A stretch of 5,327 bases of DNA from Desulfobacteraceae bacterium (GCA_030612225.1 JAUWOH010000238.1:1-5327), one strand, 5' to 3'. Positions 1-5,040 are shown, counted from the first letter of the stretch. A program made the numbers and translations. The notes: generated by a model from the letters alone, not told the origin.

Positions 1-103
1 GGGCTTTTAGTAAATCAAAAATCCTTTCCTTATCAGTATTGAAATAATAGCCTTTTGGTTCCTGGGCTTTTTTCAGCATTTCATATAGTTGTTCCTCATC
101 CAT
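1..103 (-). CDS. Ferredoxin:thioredoxin reductase catalytic (beta)-subunit-like protein, N-terminal part only
   Basis: The first 34 residues are visible, starting MDEEQLYEMLKKAQEPKGYY and continuing through FNTDKERIFDLLKA before the window edge. Bacterial and archaeal FTR catalytic-subunit homologues start with a similar Lys/Glu-rich helix, and a 'GYYFN.D..' stretch precedes the Cys-rich [4Fe-4S]/disulfide core. That core lies outside the window, so the active-site cysteines cannot be checked. In the family, the protein passes electrons from ferredoxin or a similar donor to a thioredoxin or glutaredoxin-like disulfide. The ATG shares its A with the TAA stop of the upstream glutaredoxin gene (TAATG), which argues for translational coupling and a joint function. 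The family call is from recognised N-terminal similarity only. Downstream sequence showing CxC and CxH/CxC motifs would settle it. Confidence 0.6.
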   Translation of the reverse strand, partial: MDEEQLYEMLKKAQEPKGYYFNTDKERIFDLLKA

Positions 104-357
104 TAAAGTCCCAGCGCCTCCTTTATTTCCTCTTCCTTATACCCCACAACAACTTTTTCACCGATGATTATGGTCGGAAAAGAACATTTTGGATTAACTC
201 TTTTGACATCTTCCAGTATTGCTTTTCTTTCGTCTCCTTCTAGAAGATCTACGTCAATAAAATCATATTCGACTGCACATTCAGATAAAAAAATTTTTGT
301 CGATTTGCAATGACTGCATGTACTTAGCGTGTATATTTTTACAGGTCTTGCAGGCAT
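103..357 (-). CDS. Glutaredoxin family protein (CxxC thiol-disulfide oxidoreductase)
   Basis: This is a complete 84-residue protein, normal size for a small bacterial glutaredoxin or NrdH-like protein. It starts with a beta strand (VKIYTLST) leading into the dithiol active site C14-S-H-C17. A FPT motif at residues 60-62 supplies the cis-proline that faces the active site in the thioredoxin fold, followed by IIIGEKVVVGY and a short C-terminal helix. There is no signal peptide, so it should be cytoplasmic. It probably reduces disulfides or acts as the partner of the reductase-like protein encoded immediately downstream, with which it overlaps by one base. The start is supported by AAAGGA about 8-9 bases upstream of the ATG. 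The CSHC active site differs from the CPYC of classical glutathione-dependent glutaredoxins, so the electron donor need not be glutathione. That last point is inference. Confidence 0.88.
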   Translation of the reverse strand: MPARPVKIYTLSTCSHCKSTKIFLSECAVEYDFIDVDLLEGDERKAILEDVKRVNPKCSFPTIIIGEKVVVGYKEEEIKEALGL

Positions 358-384
358 AATAAACGTCCTTTCTTCGGTTGTATT

Positions 385-413
385 AATTTAACCTAAGTTG
401 AGCGATTTTTGAA
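385..413 (-). promoter_or_regulatory. Weak sigma-70-type promoter candidate for the glutaredoxin/reductase pair
   Basis: On the minus strand TTCAAA (408-413) lies 17 bases from TAAATT (385-390), and each box matches 4 of 6 consensus bases. It sits between the terminator-like hairpin of the upstream regulator gene and the glutaredoxin start, where a promoter is expected. The region is AT-rich, so a chance match is quite possible. Confidence 0.22.
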
Positions 414-464
414 AAAGAGGGACCAAAAGAGCATTAAGGAAATCCGGTTCTAACAGCGGTCCCT
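411..464 (-). terminator. Rho-independent-like terminator after the sigma-54 activator gene
   Basis: On the minus strand AGGGACC (464-458) is followed by its exact complement GGTCCCT (424-418) and then CTTTTTC (417-411). A 7-bp GC-containing stem followed by a T-run directly after the activator stop codon is the usual terminator layout. The loop is long (33 bases), which weakens the call. If real, it separates the activator from the glutaredoxin transcript. Confidence 0.42.
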
Positions 465-474
465 AAATCCGCAT

Positions 475-1824
475 TTAGCCATCTTTGAATTTTTCAGGAT
501 TATCGTTAAAAAATCTGTACAGTGTTGCCCGTCCGACCCCGAGAAGTTTGGCTGCTTTTGCTTTGTTCCCTCCTGTTTTGATAAGGGCCTTATTAACTGC
601 ATCCACATCCAGCTTCCCCGACGGGCCGCGTTTTTGAATGCTGTTTTTAGAAGTTTTAAGTTCCAGGGGAAGATCATCCTGTTTAATAATACTGCCATGA
701 CATTTGACAATAGAGAATAAAACAGTGTTTTGCAGTTCACGAACATTTCCAGGCCAGCTATAGTCCATCATTATAGAGAGAGCTTCATTCGAGAACTTTT
801 TTTTCTTTTGACCGTCATTTTTTGCCTGATCCAGGAAAAAATCTACAAGAACAGGAATATCGGTTTTCCTTTCACGAAGTGGAGGAATATTTATAGGAAT
901 CACTTTAAGCCGGTAAAAAAGATCTTCACGAAACCTGTTTTTCAGTACTTCTTTTTTAAGATTCTTGTTGGTTGCACTGATTACACGTACATTGACTGAT
1001 ATTATTTTTTCTCCACCGACTTTTTCAAAGGTTCCGTCCTGCAAAAATCGCAGAAGCTTAACCTGAAGCAGCTTGGAAAGTTCTGCAATTTCATCAAAGA
1101 AAATACTGCCCCCGTCTGCAAGCTCAAAACGTCCTTTTTTATCCCTGATGGCACCTGAAAAAGCCCCTTTAACATGACCAAAGAGTTCGCTTTCGATAAT
1201 GCCTTCGGGCAGAGCCCCGCAATTGATGGGAACAAATGACCCTATCCCCGCCCGGCGGCTTTCATTATGAATAGCAAGTGCAACCAGCTCCTTACCGGTT
1301 CCTGTTTCTCCGGAAATGTGCACAGGGTAATCGTATTCGGCTACATCCTTAATCTGCCTGAACAGCGTGAGCATTTTGTTGTCCATGCCGATTATATTGG
1401 AAAAGCCGTTGGATTCTCCGGCTCTGATCTTAAGGTTTAGCAGATCTGTAATGTCTCTAAAGCAGGCAAGAACGCCAAAATCCTGATTGTTGTCATCTTT
1501 CATCATAACAACAGACATTTCGACCTGTCGGGACTCGCCACCTTTTGTCATTAGATTGATTGAATATTCAGCTTTGTCAGTTAAAGTCGGCTTATCGTTT
1601 AGAAAAGAACAGCGCCCACCGCAGAAAGGTTCTCCAAAGGCTATATGGCAATCCTTTCCAATAACTTCTTTCCTGCTGTAACCGGTTATTTTCTCCGCTT
1701 CCCTGTTAAAATAAAATATACGCCGGTTCAAATCATGCGCAATTATACCATCTTTTAAATTGTCAAGAACACGTTCCAGGTTCTTTTGATTTGATATTAT
1801 TTTTTTAAGGGATAATTTAGGCAT
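475..1824 (-). CDS. PAS domain sigma-54-dependent transcriptional activator (PAS-AAA+-Fis HTH)
   Basis: The protein is 449 residues from the ATG at 1824. An in-frame TTG at 1839 would add five residues; neither start has a good Shine-Dalgarno, and ATG is preferred. A PAS domain spans about residues 10-130, with NREAEKITGYSRKEVIGKDC and three clustered cysteines (59, 68, 72; C-x8-C-x3-C). The AAA+ sigma-54 interaction domain covers about 140-375. It has Walker A GETGTGKE (172-179), a GAFSGA loop (220-225) in place of GAFTGA, Walker B GSIFFDE (239-245), an arginine-finger region FREDLFYRL and WPGNVREL (357-364). A Fis-type helix-turn-helix ends the protein (about 408-441). There is no receiver domain, so input should come through the PAS domain rather than phosphorylation. 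Such proteins hydrolyse ATP to remodel sigma-54 RNA polymerase at enhancer-bound promoters. The target genes are not evident here; the adjacent redox genes and the PAS cysteines suggest, but do not prove, redox sensing. Confidence 0.95.
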   Translation of the reverse strand: MPKLSLKKIISNQKNLERVLDNLKDGIIAHDLNRRIFYFNREAEKITGYSRKEVIGKDCHIAFGEPFCGGRCSFLNDKPTLTDKAEYSINLMTKGGESRQVEMSVVMMKDDNNQDFGVLACFRDITDLLNLKIRAGESNGFSNIIGMDNKMLTLFRQIKDVAEYDYPVHISGETGTGKELVALAIHNESRRAGIGSFVPINCGALPEGIIESELFGHVKGAFSGAIRDKKGRFELADGGSIFFDEIAELSKLLQVKLLRFLQDGTFEKVGGEKIISVNVRVISATNKNLKKEVLKNRFREDLFYRLKVIPINIPPLRERKTDIPVLVDFFLDQAKNDGQKKKKFSNEALSIMMDYSWPGNVRELQNTVLFSIVKCHGSIIKQDDLPLELKTSKNSIQKRGPSGKLDVDAVNKALIKTGGNKAKAAKLLGVGRATLYRFFNDNPEKFKDG

Positions 1825-1913
1825 AATGAATACAGACAAATTTCATTGGAATGAAACCTTCGAAAAGTGCCGTTTAGCAAAGGTCTCGGAATAATAAATA
1901 GCAATTAACACAG

Positions 1914-2078
1914 TTACTCTGCTTTATCAACAAAATCATTAATATCCATATCACTTTTGATATCAAGGCGTGTTTGTGCAAAATCGTATTTAACCGGATC
2001 ATCAGAAACCAGCTTTTTAAAATCGAATGTTATCTTAAGAGCCGTATACATGTTTGCCTGTTTCCTTTTGCGATCCTC
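1914..2078 (-). pseudogene. C-terminal remnant of a DUF2400/TIGR02757-like protein
   Basis: Minus-strand translation downstream of an in-frame TGA (2079-2081) gives EDRKRKQANMYTALKITFDF, then KKLVSDDPVKYDFAQTRLDI, then KSDMDINDFVDKAE and a TAA stop at 1914-1916. This resembles the end of DUF2400/TIGR02757 proteins as I recall them: RRKQA..., ALEIT..F, then DPVKYDFALTRLGI and a short acidic tail. Here the N-terminal bulk of the usual roughly 250-residue protein is missing, and several conserved positions look altered (for example TRLDI for TRLGI). The fragment would read as a 45-residue peptide from the ATG at 2051, so a small live gene cannot be excluded. It lies about 90 bases upstream of the activator on the same strand. 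The broken edge falls about 8-10 bases from a long hairpin (2089-2158). The family call is from memory, with no database search. Confidence 0.55.
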
Positions 2079-2088
2079 TCAACGGCGG

Positions 2089-2158
2089 CAGAGAAATAAA
2101 GCTTTCAGACTGCACAGACCTGGAAAATCCGGCAGAGCATGGAAAGCTTTAGTCTCTG
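2089..2158. repeat. Long imperfect inverted repeat (hairpin)
   Basis: The left arm at 2089-2106 reads CAGAGAAATAAAGCTTTC. The right arm at 2142-2158 is the reverse complement of CAGAGACTAAAGCTTTC. Sixteen positions pair, with AA facing C as the only disruption, around a loop of about 35 bases. There is no T-run on either side, so it is not a simple terminator. It abuts the truncated end of the DUF2400 remnant, which fits a small palindromic repeat element or a rearrangement junction. No target-site duplication or transposase is visible. Confidence 0.55.
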
Positions 2159-2199
2159 TTCTATAATCATCCCGGCATAATTTTTGCAGAAGAATAAAA

Positions 2200-2228
2200 T
2201 TGAATAAAGACAAAACTAATTTTATTAC
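2200..2228 (+). promoter_or_regulatory. Weak sigma-70-type promoter candidate for the cyclase gene
   Basis: TTGAAT (2200-2205) and TATTAC (2223-2228) are 17 bases apart; each matches 4 of 6 consensus bases. They lie about 130 bases before the cyclase start in an AT-rich stretch, so the transcript would carry a GC-richer leader. The match is modest and could be chance. Confidence 0.25.
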
Positions 2229-2230
2229 CC

Positions 2231-2331
2231 TGCGGGCTATGTCCGTGCTACTTCACGGGGTTCTATCGTTCCGGTGCGAAGGATTTGCTTTGCCAATAAC
2301 CTGCCCTCTGCTATGCTGGTTGCAAGTTATT
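2231..2331 (+). other. Possible structured leader upstream of the cyclase
   Basis: This stretch before the cyclase is more GC-rich than its surroundings and can form several small hairpins. CCGTG (2243-2247) pairs with CACGG (2254-2258), and AATAAC (2295-2300) pairs with GTTATT (2326-2331). AACC (2298-2301) could alternatively pair with GGTT (2318-2321), which competes with the previous stem. It matches no riboswitch class I recognise. The cyclase frame is open back to 2220, so part of it could instead be read as coding. Confidence 0.25.
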
Positions 2332-2345
2332 TGAGCCGAAGTTTT

Positions 2346-2355
2346 AAAGGCCTTT
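2346..2355 (+). promoter_or_regulatory. Shine-Dalgarno within a 10-bp palindrome, deciding the cyclase start
   Basis: AAAGG (2346-2350) lies 10 bases before the ATG at 2361 and supports that start over the upstream in-frame GTG at 2274. It forms half of the perfect palindrome AAAGGCCTTT, so it could be partly masked in the mRNA or by dimerisation. Whether that matters is unknown. Confidence 0.4.
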
Positions 2356-2360
2356 TCATT

Positions 2361-3779
2361 ATGACAAGTAAAAATGAGAAAACCAGTGTCAGGAAAATAG
2401 TCTTGCTGGGGGTATTCTGGCGCATACTGATCATTGAAGGAATACTACTGATCGGGACACTTATATACGCGGCTTTGACCGAAGATAAGGGATCGGTAGA
2501 ACTTTTCTGGTATGCCTTAAGAATCATATCTCTTGTGGCAATCATCGTTTTGTTCATGATGGTTACCCTAAAAAGCTTCCTTGAAAAGCGAATCATTTCA
2601 CCACTTGAAACCATTGCAGCGACCAACCAGCGTTTCCAGAACGATGACTCCTCTGCAAGGGAGGTAAACTTGCCCGAAGACGTCCCTAAAGAAATCAAGG
2701 GGATCGTTTCCTCCCGCACGCAGATGTTGGACAATATACTTAAGATATCAGAGGAACGCTTGCACCTTGTCCAATTTATTCGGAACACCTTCGGTCGTTA
2801 TCTTTCCAAAAAAGTGGTTGATGAAATCCTCGAATCACCGAATGGGCAAGAAATCGGTGGTCATAGAAAAACCGTAACTATCATGATGTCAGATCTTCGG
2901 GGCTTCACAAGTTTATCTGAAACAAGAGACCCTGAAGATATGGTTCGGCTTTTGAATCGTTACCTCGAGCGTATGTCCAAGGTCATTATGGAATATGATG
3001 GGATGATAGATGAGTTCATTGGAGATGCAATCCTGACAGTTTTCGGCGTGCCCGAGGAACATGATGATGATCCGGCACGAGCGGTTGCCTGCGCTCTTGC
3101 CATGCAAAATACACTTATAAAATTAAATGATGAGTTGATGCTTGAAGGATATCCTGCCCTTGAGATGGGAATAGGGATCAACACAGGGGCGGTCATTGTG
3201 GGAAATATCGGATCGGAAATACGAATGAAATACGGTATTGTTGGCGCCACCGTAAACATAGCATCCAGAATAGAATCCAATACTATTGGGGGGCAGGTTC
3301 TTATCGGAGAAGCCACTTACCGCCTTGTAAAGGAGTGGGTGACCTCAGATGCTACCCAGGCCGTTATGATGAAAGGATTAAAAAAGCCCCTGATAATATA
3401 TCCGATAACTGCAATCGGGCCGCCTTACGATGTTAAATTAGGCTTCCAGGAGGCCAGCAAGCATGGTATTGAAATCAGCCTCCCCTTTCACTGTTGGAAA
3501 GTGGAAGACAAAAAAATAGCGAGTGAATCCATGTGGGGGGAAACCATAAGCCTCAACGATAACGATATAACCGCGTCAATTGAACCACATATTGAACCCA
3601 TGACTGATATTAAACTGATATTTGATTTCTGTGTGGACGCCCATTGTTTTGACGATATTTATGCTAAGGTTTTGTCCTATGAAGATCAGGAAGATAAAAT
3701 AGTCAATCTACTCAGAATCACTTCTATCAACCAAAAAGACAGGGATATTCTCAAGAAATGGATTTCAGAGATATCTTAG
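2361..3779 (+). CDS. Membrane-anchored class III adenylate/guanylate cyclase with PilZ-like C-terminal region
   Basis: This 472-residue protein converts ATP or GTP to a cyclic nucleotide. ATG 2361 is chosen because AAAGG precedes it; a GTG at 2274 would add 29 residues that do not look membrane-like or conserved. Two hydrophobic segments (about 18-38 and 54-72) flank a short external loop, followed by a HAMP-like linker (about 73-130). The class III catalytic domain spans about 169-350. Metal-binding Asp178 is in SDLRGFTSLSE and Asp222 in FIGDA; transition-state Asn299 and Arg303 are in VNIASR. All four are present, so it should be active as a homodimer. The purine-specifying positions are Glu218 (DEFIGD) and Gly292 (KYGIVG), not Lys/Asp(Thr), so the substrate is uncertain. 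The last 115 or so residues end in a segment like the tail of PilZ domains but lack RxxxR and (D/N)xSxxG, so c-di-GMP binding is doubtful. Confidence 0.93.
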   Translation: MTSKNEKTSVRKIVLLGVFWRILIIEGILLIGTLIYAALTEDKGSVELFWYALRIISLVAIIVLFMMVTLKSFLEKRIISPLETIAATNQRFQNDDSSAREVNLPEDVPKEIKGIVSSRTQMLDNILKISEERLHLVQFIRNTFGRYLSKKVVDEILESPNGQEIGGHRKTVTIMMSDLRGFTSLSETRDPEDMVRLLNRYLERMSKVIMEYDGMIDEFIGDAILTVFGVPEEHDDDPARAVACALAMQNTLIKLNDELMLEGYPALEMGIGINTGAVIVGNIGSEIRMKYGIVGATVNIASRIESNTIGGQVLIGEATYRLVKEWVTSDATQAVMMKGLKKPLIIYPITAIGPPYDVKLGFQEASKHGIEISLPFHCWKVEDKKIASESMWGETISLNDNDITASIEPHIEPMTDIKLIFDFCVDAHCFDDIYAKVLSYEDQEDKIVNLLRITSINQKDRDILKKWISEIS

Positions 3780-3928
3780 AAGAGACAACGTCTTTCTACT
3801 ACCAGTATAGCAATATTTCGCGGGAGTTGAAACGCATACCGGTACTCGGAAATGGGGAACAAAAACTAATAATCAGGCAGGATAAATCAAATTTCAATCG
3901 AACTCAAAGTTTGACGCAGATAGGATAA
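3758..3928 (+). CDS. Small ORF overlapping the cyclase 3' end, unknown function
   Basis: A 56-codon frame starts at an ATG inside the cyclase gene, 22 bases before and including its stop, and ends at TAA 3926-3928. It begins MDFRDILEETTSFYYQYSNI, continues with SRELKRIPVLGNGEQKLIIR and ends in a polar tail. The composition (acidic start, aromatic helix-like stretch, then basic residues) looks like real protein rather than random AT-rich translation. There is no signal peptide, Cys or metal motif, and no strong Shine-Dalgarno, so any translation would rely on coupling to the cyclase. It fills most of the gap between the cyclase and the sigma factor. It could also be a decayed fragment of a longer gene. 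I do not recognise a family. Confidence 0.38.
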   Translation: MDFRDILEETTSFYYQYSNISRELKRIPVLGNGEQKLIIRQDKSNFNRTQSLTQIG

Positions 3929-3964
3929 GGAACTTGACGTTATTTTAGGTGAGCAGGGGTATAT

Positions 3965-4567
3965 ATGAACGAAACTATAACTACGGAAAATAGTCATGTG
4001 CCTGATCCTGAAAGATGGGTAGACCAGTATGGAGATTATCTTTTCAGATTCGCTCTTTCCAGGCTTCCAGACAGCGCTGTTGCTGAGGATCTTGTCCAGG
4101 AGACCTTTCTTGCAGCCCTTCATGCGCGTGAAAATTTCAAAGGCCGTTCTTCTGTAACTACATGGCTTACCGGAATTCTGAAGCACAAGATCATAGATCA
4201 CTTTCGTAAAGAGAGTAGAGAGCAGCCAGTCGAGGATGTGGAGTCTTTTGCTGCCTCTTTGGACGATCTTTTTGATGAGAAAGGAAAATGGAAGATTGGA
4301 CCATCCAAATGGACTGTTAGTCCATTGGAGCTTTATGAGCAAAAGGAATTCTGGAGGATTTTAGCGCTTTGTCTATCAGAACTTTCAGACCGCCTGGCCC
4401 GGATATTTACGCTCCGTGAATTGGAAGAGCTAAGCACCAAAGAAATCTGTAAGGTTTTTGATATTTCCGCGACAAACTGTTGGGTCATGCTTTATCGGGC
4501 TCGCATGCTTTTGAGAGGTTGTCTGGAAATCAAATGGTTTAGCCCTAAGATCTATGAGGATAAGTGA
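3965..4567 (+). CDS. ECF-type RNA polymerase sigma factor (TIGR02943-like)
   Basis: A 200-residue cytoplasmic protein, ordinary length for an ECF sigma factor. Sigma region 2 covers about residues 18-85. It holds the core-binding stretch AEDLVQETFLAALHA (40-54), then FKGRSSVTTWL and ILKHKIIDHFRK, which should read and melt the -10 element. A polar linker with FDEKGKW (103-109) joins it to region 4 (about 125-190), EQKEFW... with helix-turn-helix STKEICKVFDISATNCWVML that should read the -35 element. Region 1 and the bulk of region 3 are absent, as expected for ECF factors. The pattern ICKVxxISxTNxWVMLxRAR is what I recall for TIGR02943. A good Shine-Dalgarno (AGGGG, 5 bases before ATG) supports the start. 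The next gene overlaps its stop codon and encodes a likely anti-sigma, so activity is probably set by release from that partner. The regulon is unknown. Confidence 0.95.
   Translation: MNETITTENSHVPDPERWVDQYGDYLFRFALSRLPDSAVAEDLVQETFLAALHARENFKGRSSVTTWLTGILKHKIIDHFRKESREQPVEDVESFAASLDDLFDEKGKWKIGPSKWTVSPLELYEQKEFWRILALCLSELSDRLARIFTLRELEELSTKEICKVFDISATNCWVMLYRARMLLRGCLEIKWFSPKIYEDK
4556..4560 (+). promoter_or_regulatory. Shine-Dalgarno for the anti-sigma gene, inside the sigma coding end
   Basis: GAGGA lies 6 bases before the ATG at 4567 and decides in favour of that start over the GTG at 4564. Together with the TGATG overlap it allows both reinitiation and independent initiation of the downstream gene. 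Confidence 0.6.
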
Positions 4568-4839
4568 TGAGTCATTGGATGCATAATTGCAAAGAAGTAA
4601 CACGAATGGTGTCCGAATCCCTGGACCGAAAGCTCCCTCTTCATCAGCGGATGGGAATACGTGTCCATCTATTCATGTGTAAATTCTGCTCACGCTACAG
4701 AAAGCAATTGCTGCTATTAAGGGAAGCAATGCGTCTTAAGGAGAGGTGCGTTGAAGATAAAGGATCCCCTATTACTCTCTCCCCGGAAGCCCGGGAACGT
4801 ATCAAACGCTCCTTCATTAATAGTCTGAACAAAGCATAG
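4567..4839 (+). CDS. Putative zinc-binding anti-sigma factor (zf-HC2 type, short soluble form)
   Basis: The protein is 90 residues from the ATG at 4567, whose A is shared with the sigma stop (TGATG). The core is a zf-HC2-like anti-sigma domain: Cys8 in HNCKE, a helix with SESLDRKLPLHQRMGIRVHL, then His34-x3-Cys38-x2-Cys41 (HLFMCKFC). Hx3Cx2C plus an upstream Cys/His is the zinc-associated anti-sigma signature. After it comes a basic Leu-rich helix (YRKQLLLLREAMRLK) and a tail. There is no transmembrane segment, so unlike many ECF partners it should be cytoplasmic. It would bind the adjacent sigma factor and block core polymerase; oxidation or zinc loss could release it, as in RsrA/ChrR-type proteins. 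That trigger is inference. An extra Cys at 61 lies outside the motif. Confidence 0.82.
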   Translation: MSHWMHNCKEVTRMVSESLDRKLPLHQRMGIRVHLFMCKFCSRYRKQLLLLREAMRLKERCVEDKGSPITLSPEARERIKRSFINSLNKA

Positions 4840-4879
4840 GCGTTTACAGGTTTACCCGCCTTTGGCGCCGCCGTAGGCG
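4838..4879. repeat. Cluster of CGCC/GGCG mini-hairpins after the anti-sigma gene
   Basis: Two nearly adjoining 11-base palindromes, CGCC-TTT-GGCG (4857-4867) and CGCC-GTA-GGCG (4869-4879), lie just after the stop codon. A further AGGCG (4838-4842) can pair with CGCCT (4857-4861). The GC-rich stems could help end transcription, but no long T-run follows, so this is not called a terminator. They resemble dispersed palindromic repeats of the kind common between genes. Confidence 0.5.
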
Positions 4880-4890
4880 ACCAGGGCTCA

Positions 4891-4950
4891 GGGTTCACCG
4901 CGGTTCAGAGTTTCTGTGAATCCTGAACTTCTGAACCCGTGAACGGTTCA
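4891..4950. repeat. GTTCA/TGAAC palindromic repeat cluster
   Basis: Within 60 bases GTTCA occurs at 4893, 4903 and 4946, and its complement TGAAC at 4924, 4932 and 4940. GGGTTCA (4891-4897) pairs with TGAACCC (4932-4938), and GTTCAG (4903-4908) pairs with CTGAAC (4923-4928) inside it, giving a nested hairpin. TGAACC (4932-4937) can alternatively pair with GGTTCA (4945-4950). It looks like an intergenic repeat element rather than coding sequence. Confidence 0.5.
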
Positions 4951-4960
4951 AATCTCAATA

Positions 4961-4997
4961 GGCACTTTCCATTTATTCATGTAAGGATTCAAGTGCC
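4961..4997. repeat. 7-bp inverted repeat, possible operator or hairpin
   Basis: GGCACTT (4961-4967) and AAGTGCC (4991-4997) are exact inverted copies 23 bases apart. The space between them holds one copy of the 12-bp repeat CATGTAAGGATT. It could be a regulator site or an RNA hairpin; seven base pairs alone is not strong evidence. Confidence 0.35.
4978..4989 (+). repeat. 12-bp direct repeat, copy 1
   Basis: CATGTAAGGATT occurs exactly here and again at 5133-5144. The surrounding bases are also partly alike (CCATT before, TCA at or just after). Both copies lie in the gene-free stretch before the exported protein, and this copy is inside an inverted repeat. Confidence 0.45.
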
Positions 4998-5013
4998 CAA
5001 GCGACCTACAAAG

Positions 5014-5040
5014 TAGACAGTTTTTTAGTCATTTTATAGT
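5014..5040 (+). promoter_or_regulatory. Sigma-70-like promoter candidate before the exported protein
   Basis: TAGACA (5014-5019) and TATAGT (5035-5040) each match 5 of 6 consensus bases but are only 15 bases apart, shorter than ideal. A transcript from here would have a leader of about 200 bases before the exported protein at 5247. Confidence 0.25.

Noticed and set aside
1840..1913. Sigma-54 promoter (GGCAC...) upstream of the activator gene
   Set aside because: CGGCAC is present on the minus strand but no GC follows at the required -12 spacing.
1957..2166. 69-residue plus-strand reading frame in the intergenic region
   Set aside because: It lies opposite the DUF2400-like remnant and runs through both hairpin arms; its translation is Ser/Arg-rich with no recognisable pattern.
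2274..2360. 29-residue N-terminal extension of the cyclase from a GTG start
   Set aside because: No Shine-Dalgarno before the GTG, whereas AAAGG precedes the ATG at 2361, and the added residues do not resemble cyclase N termini.
3929..3960. GGAACTT as an ECF -35 element for sigma autoregulation
   Set aside because: No matching -10 at 15-17 bases, and transcription from it would begin almost at the ATG, removing the Shine-Dalgarno. GGAAC at 3855 and GGAAAC at 5056 also lack convincing -10 partners.
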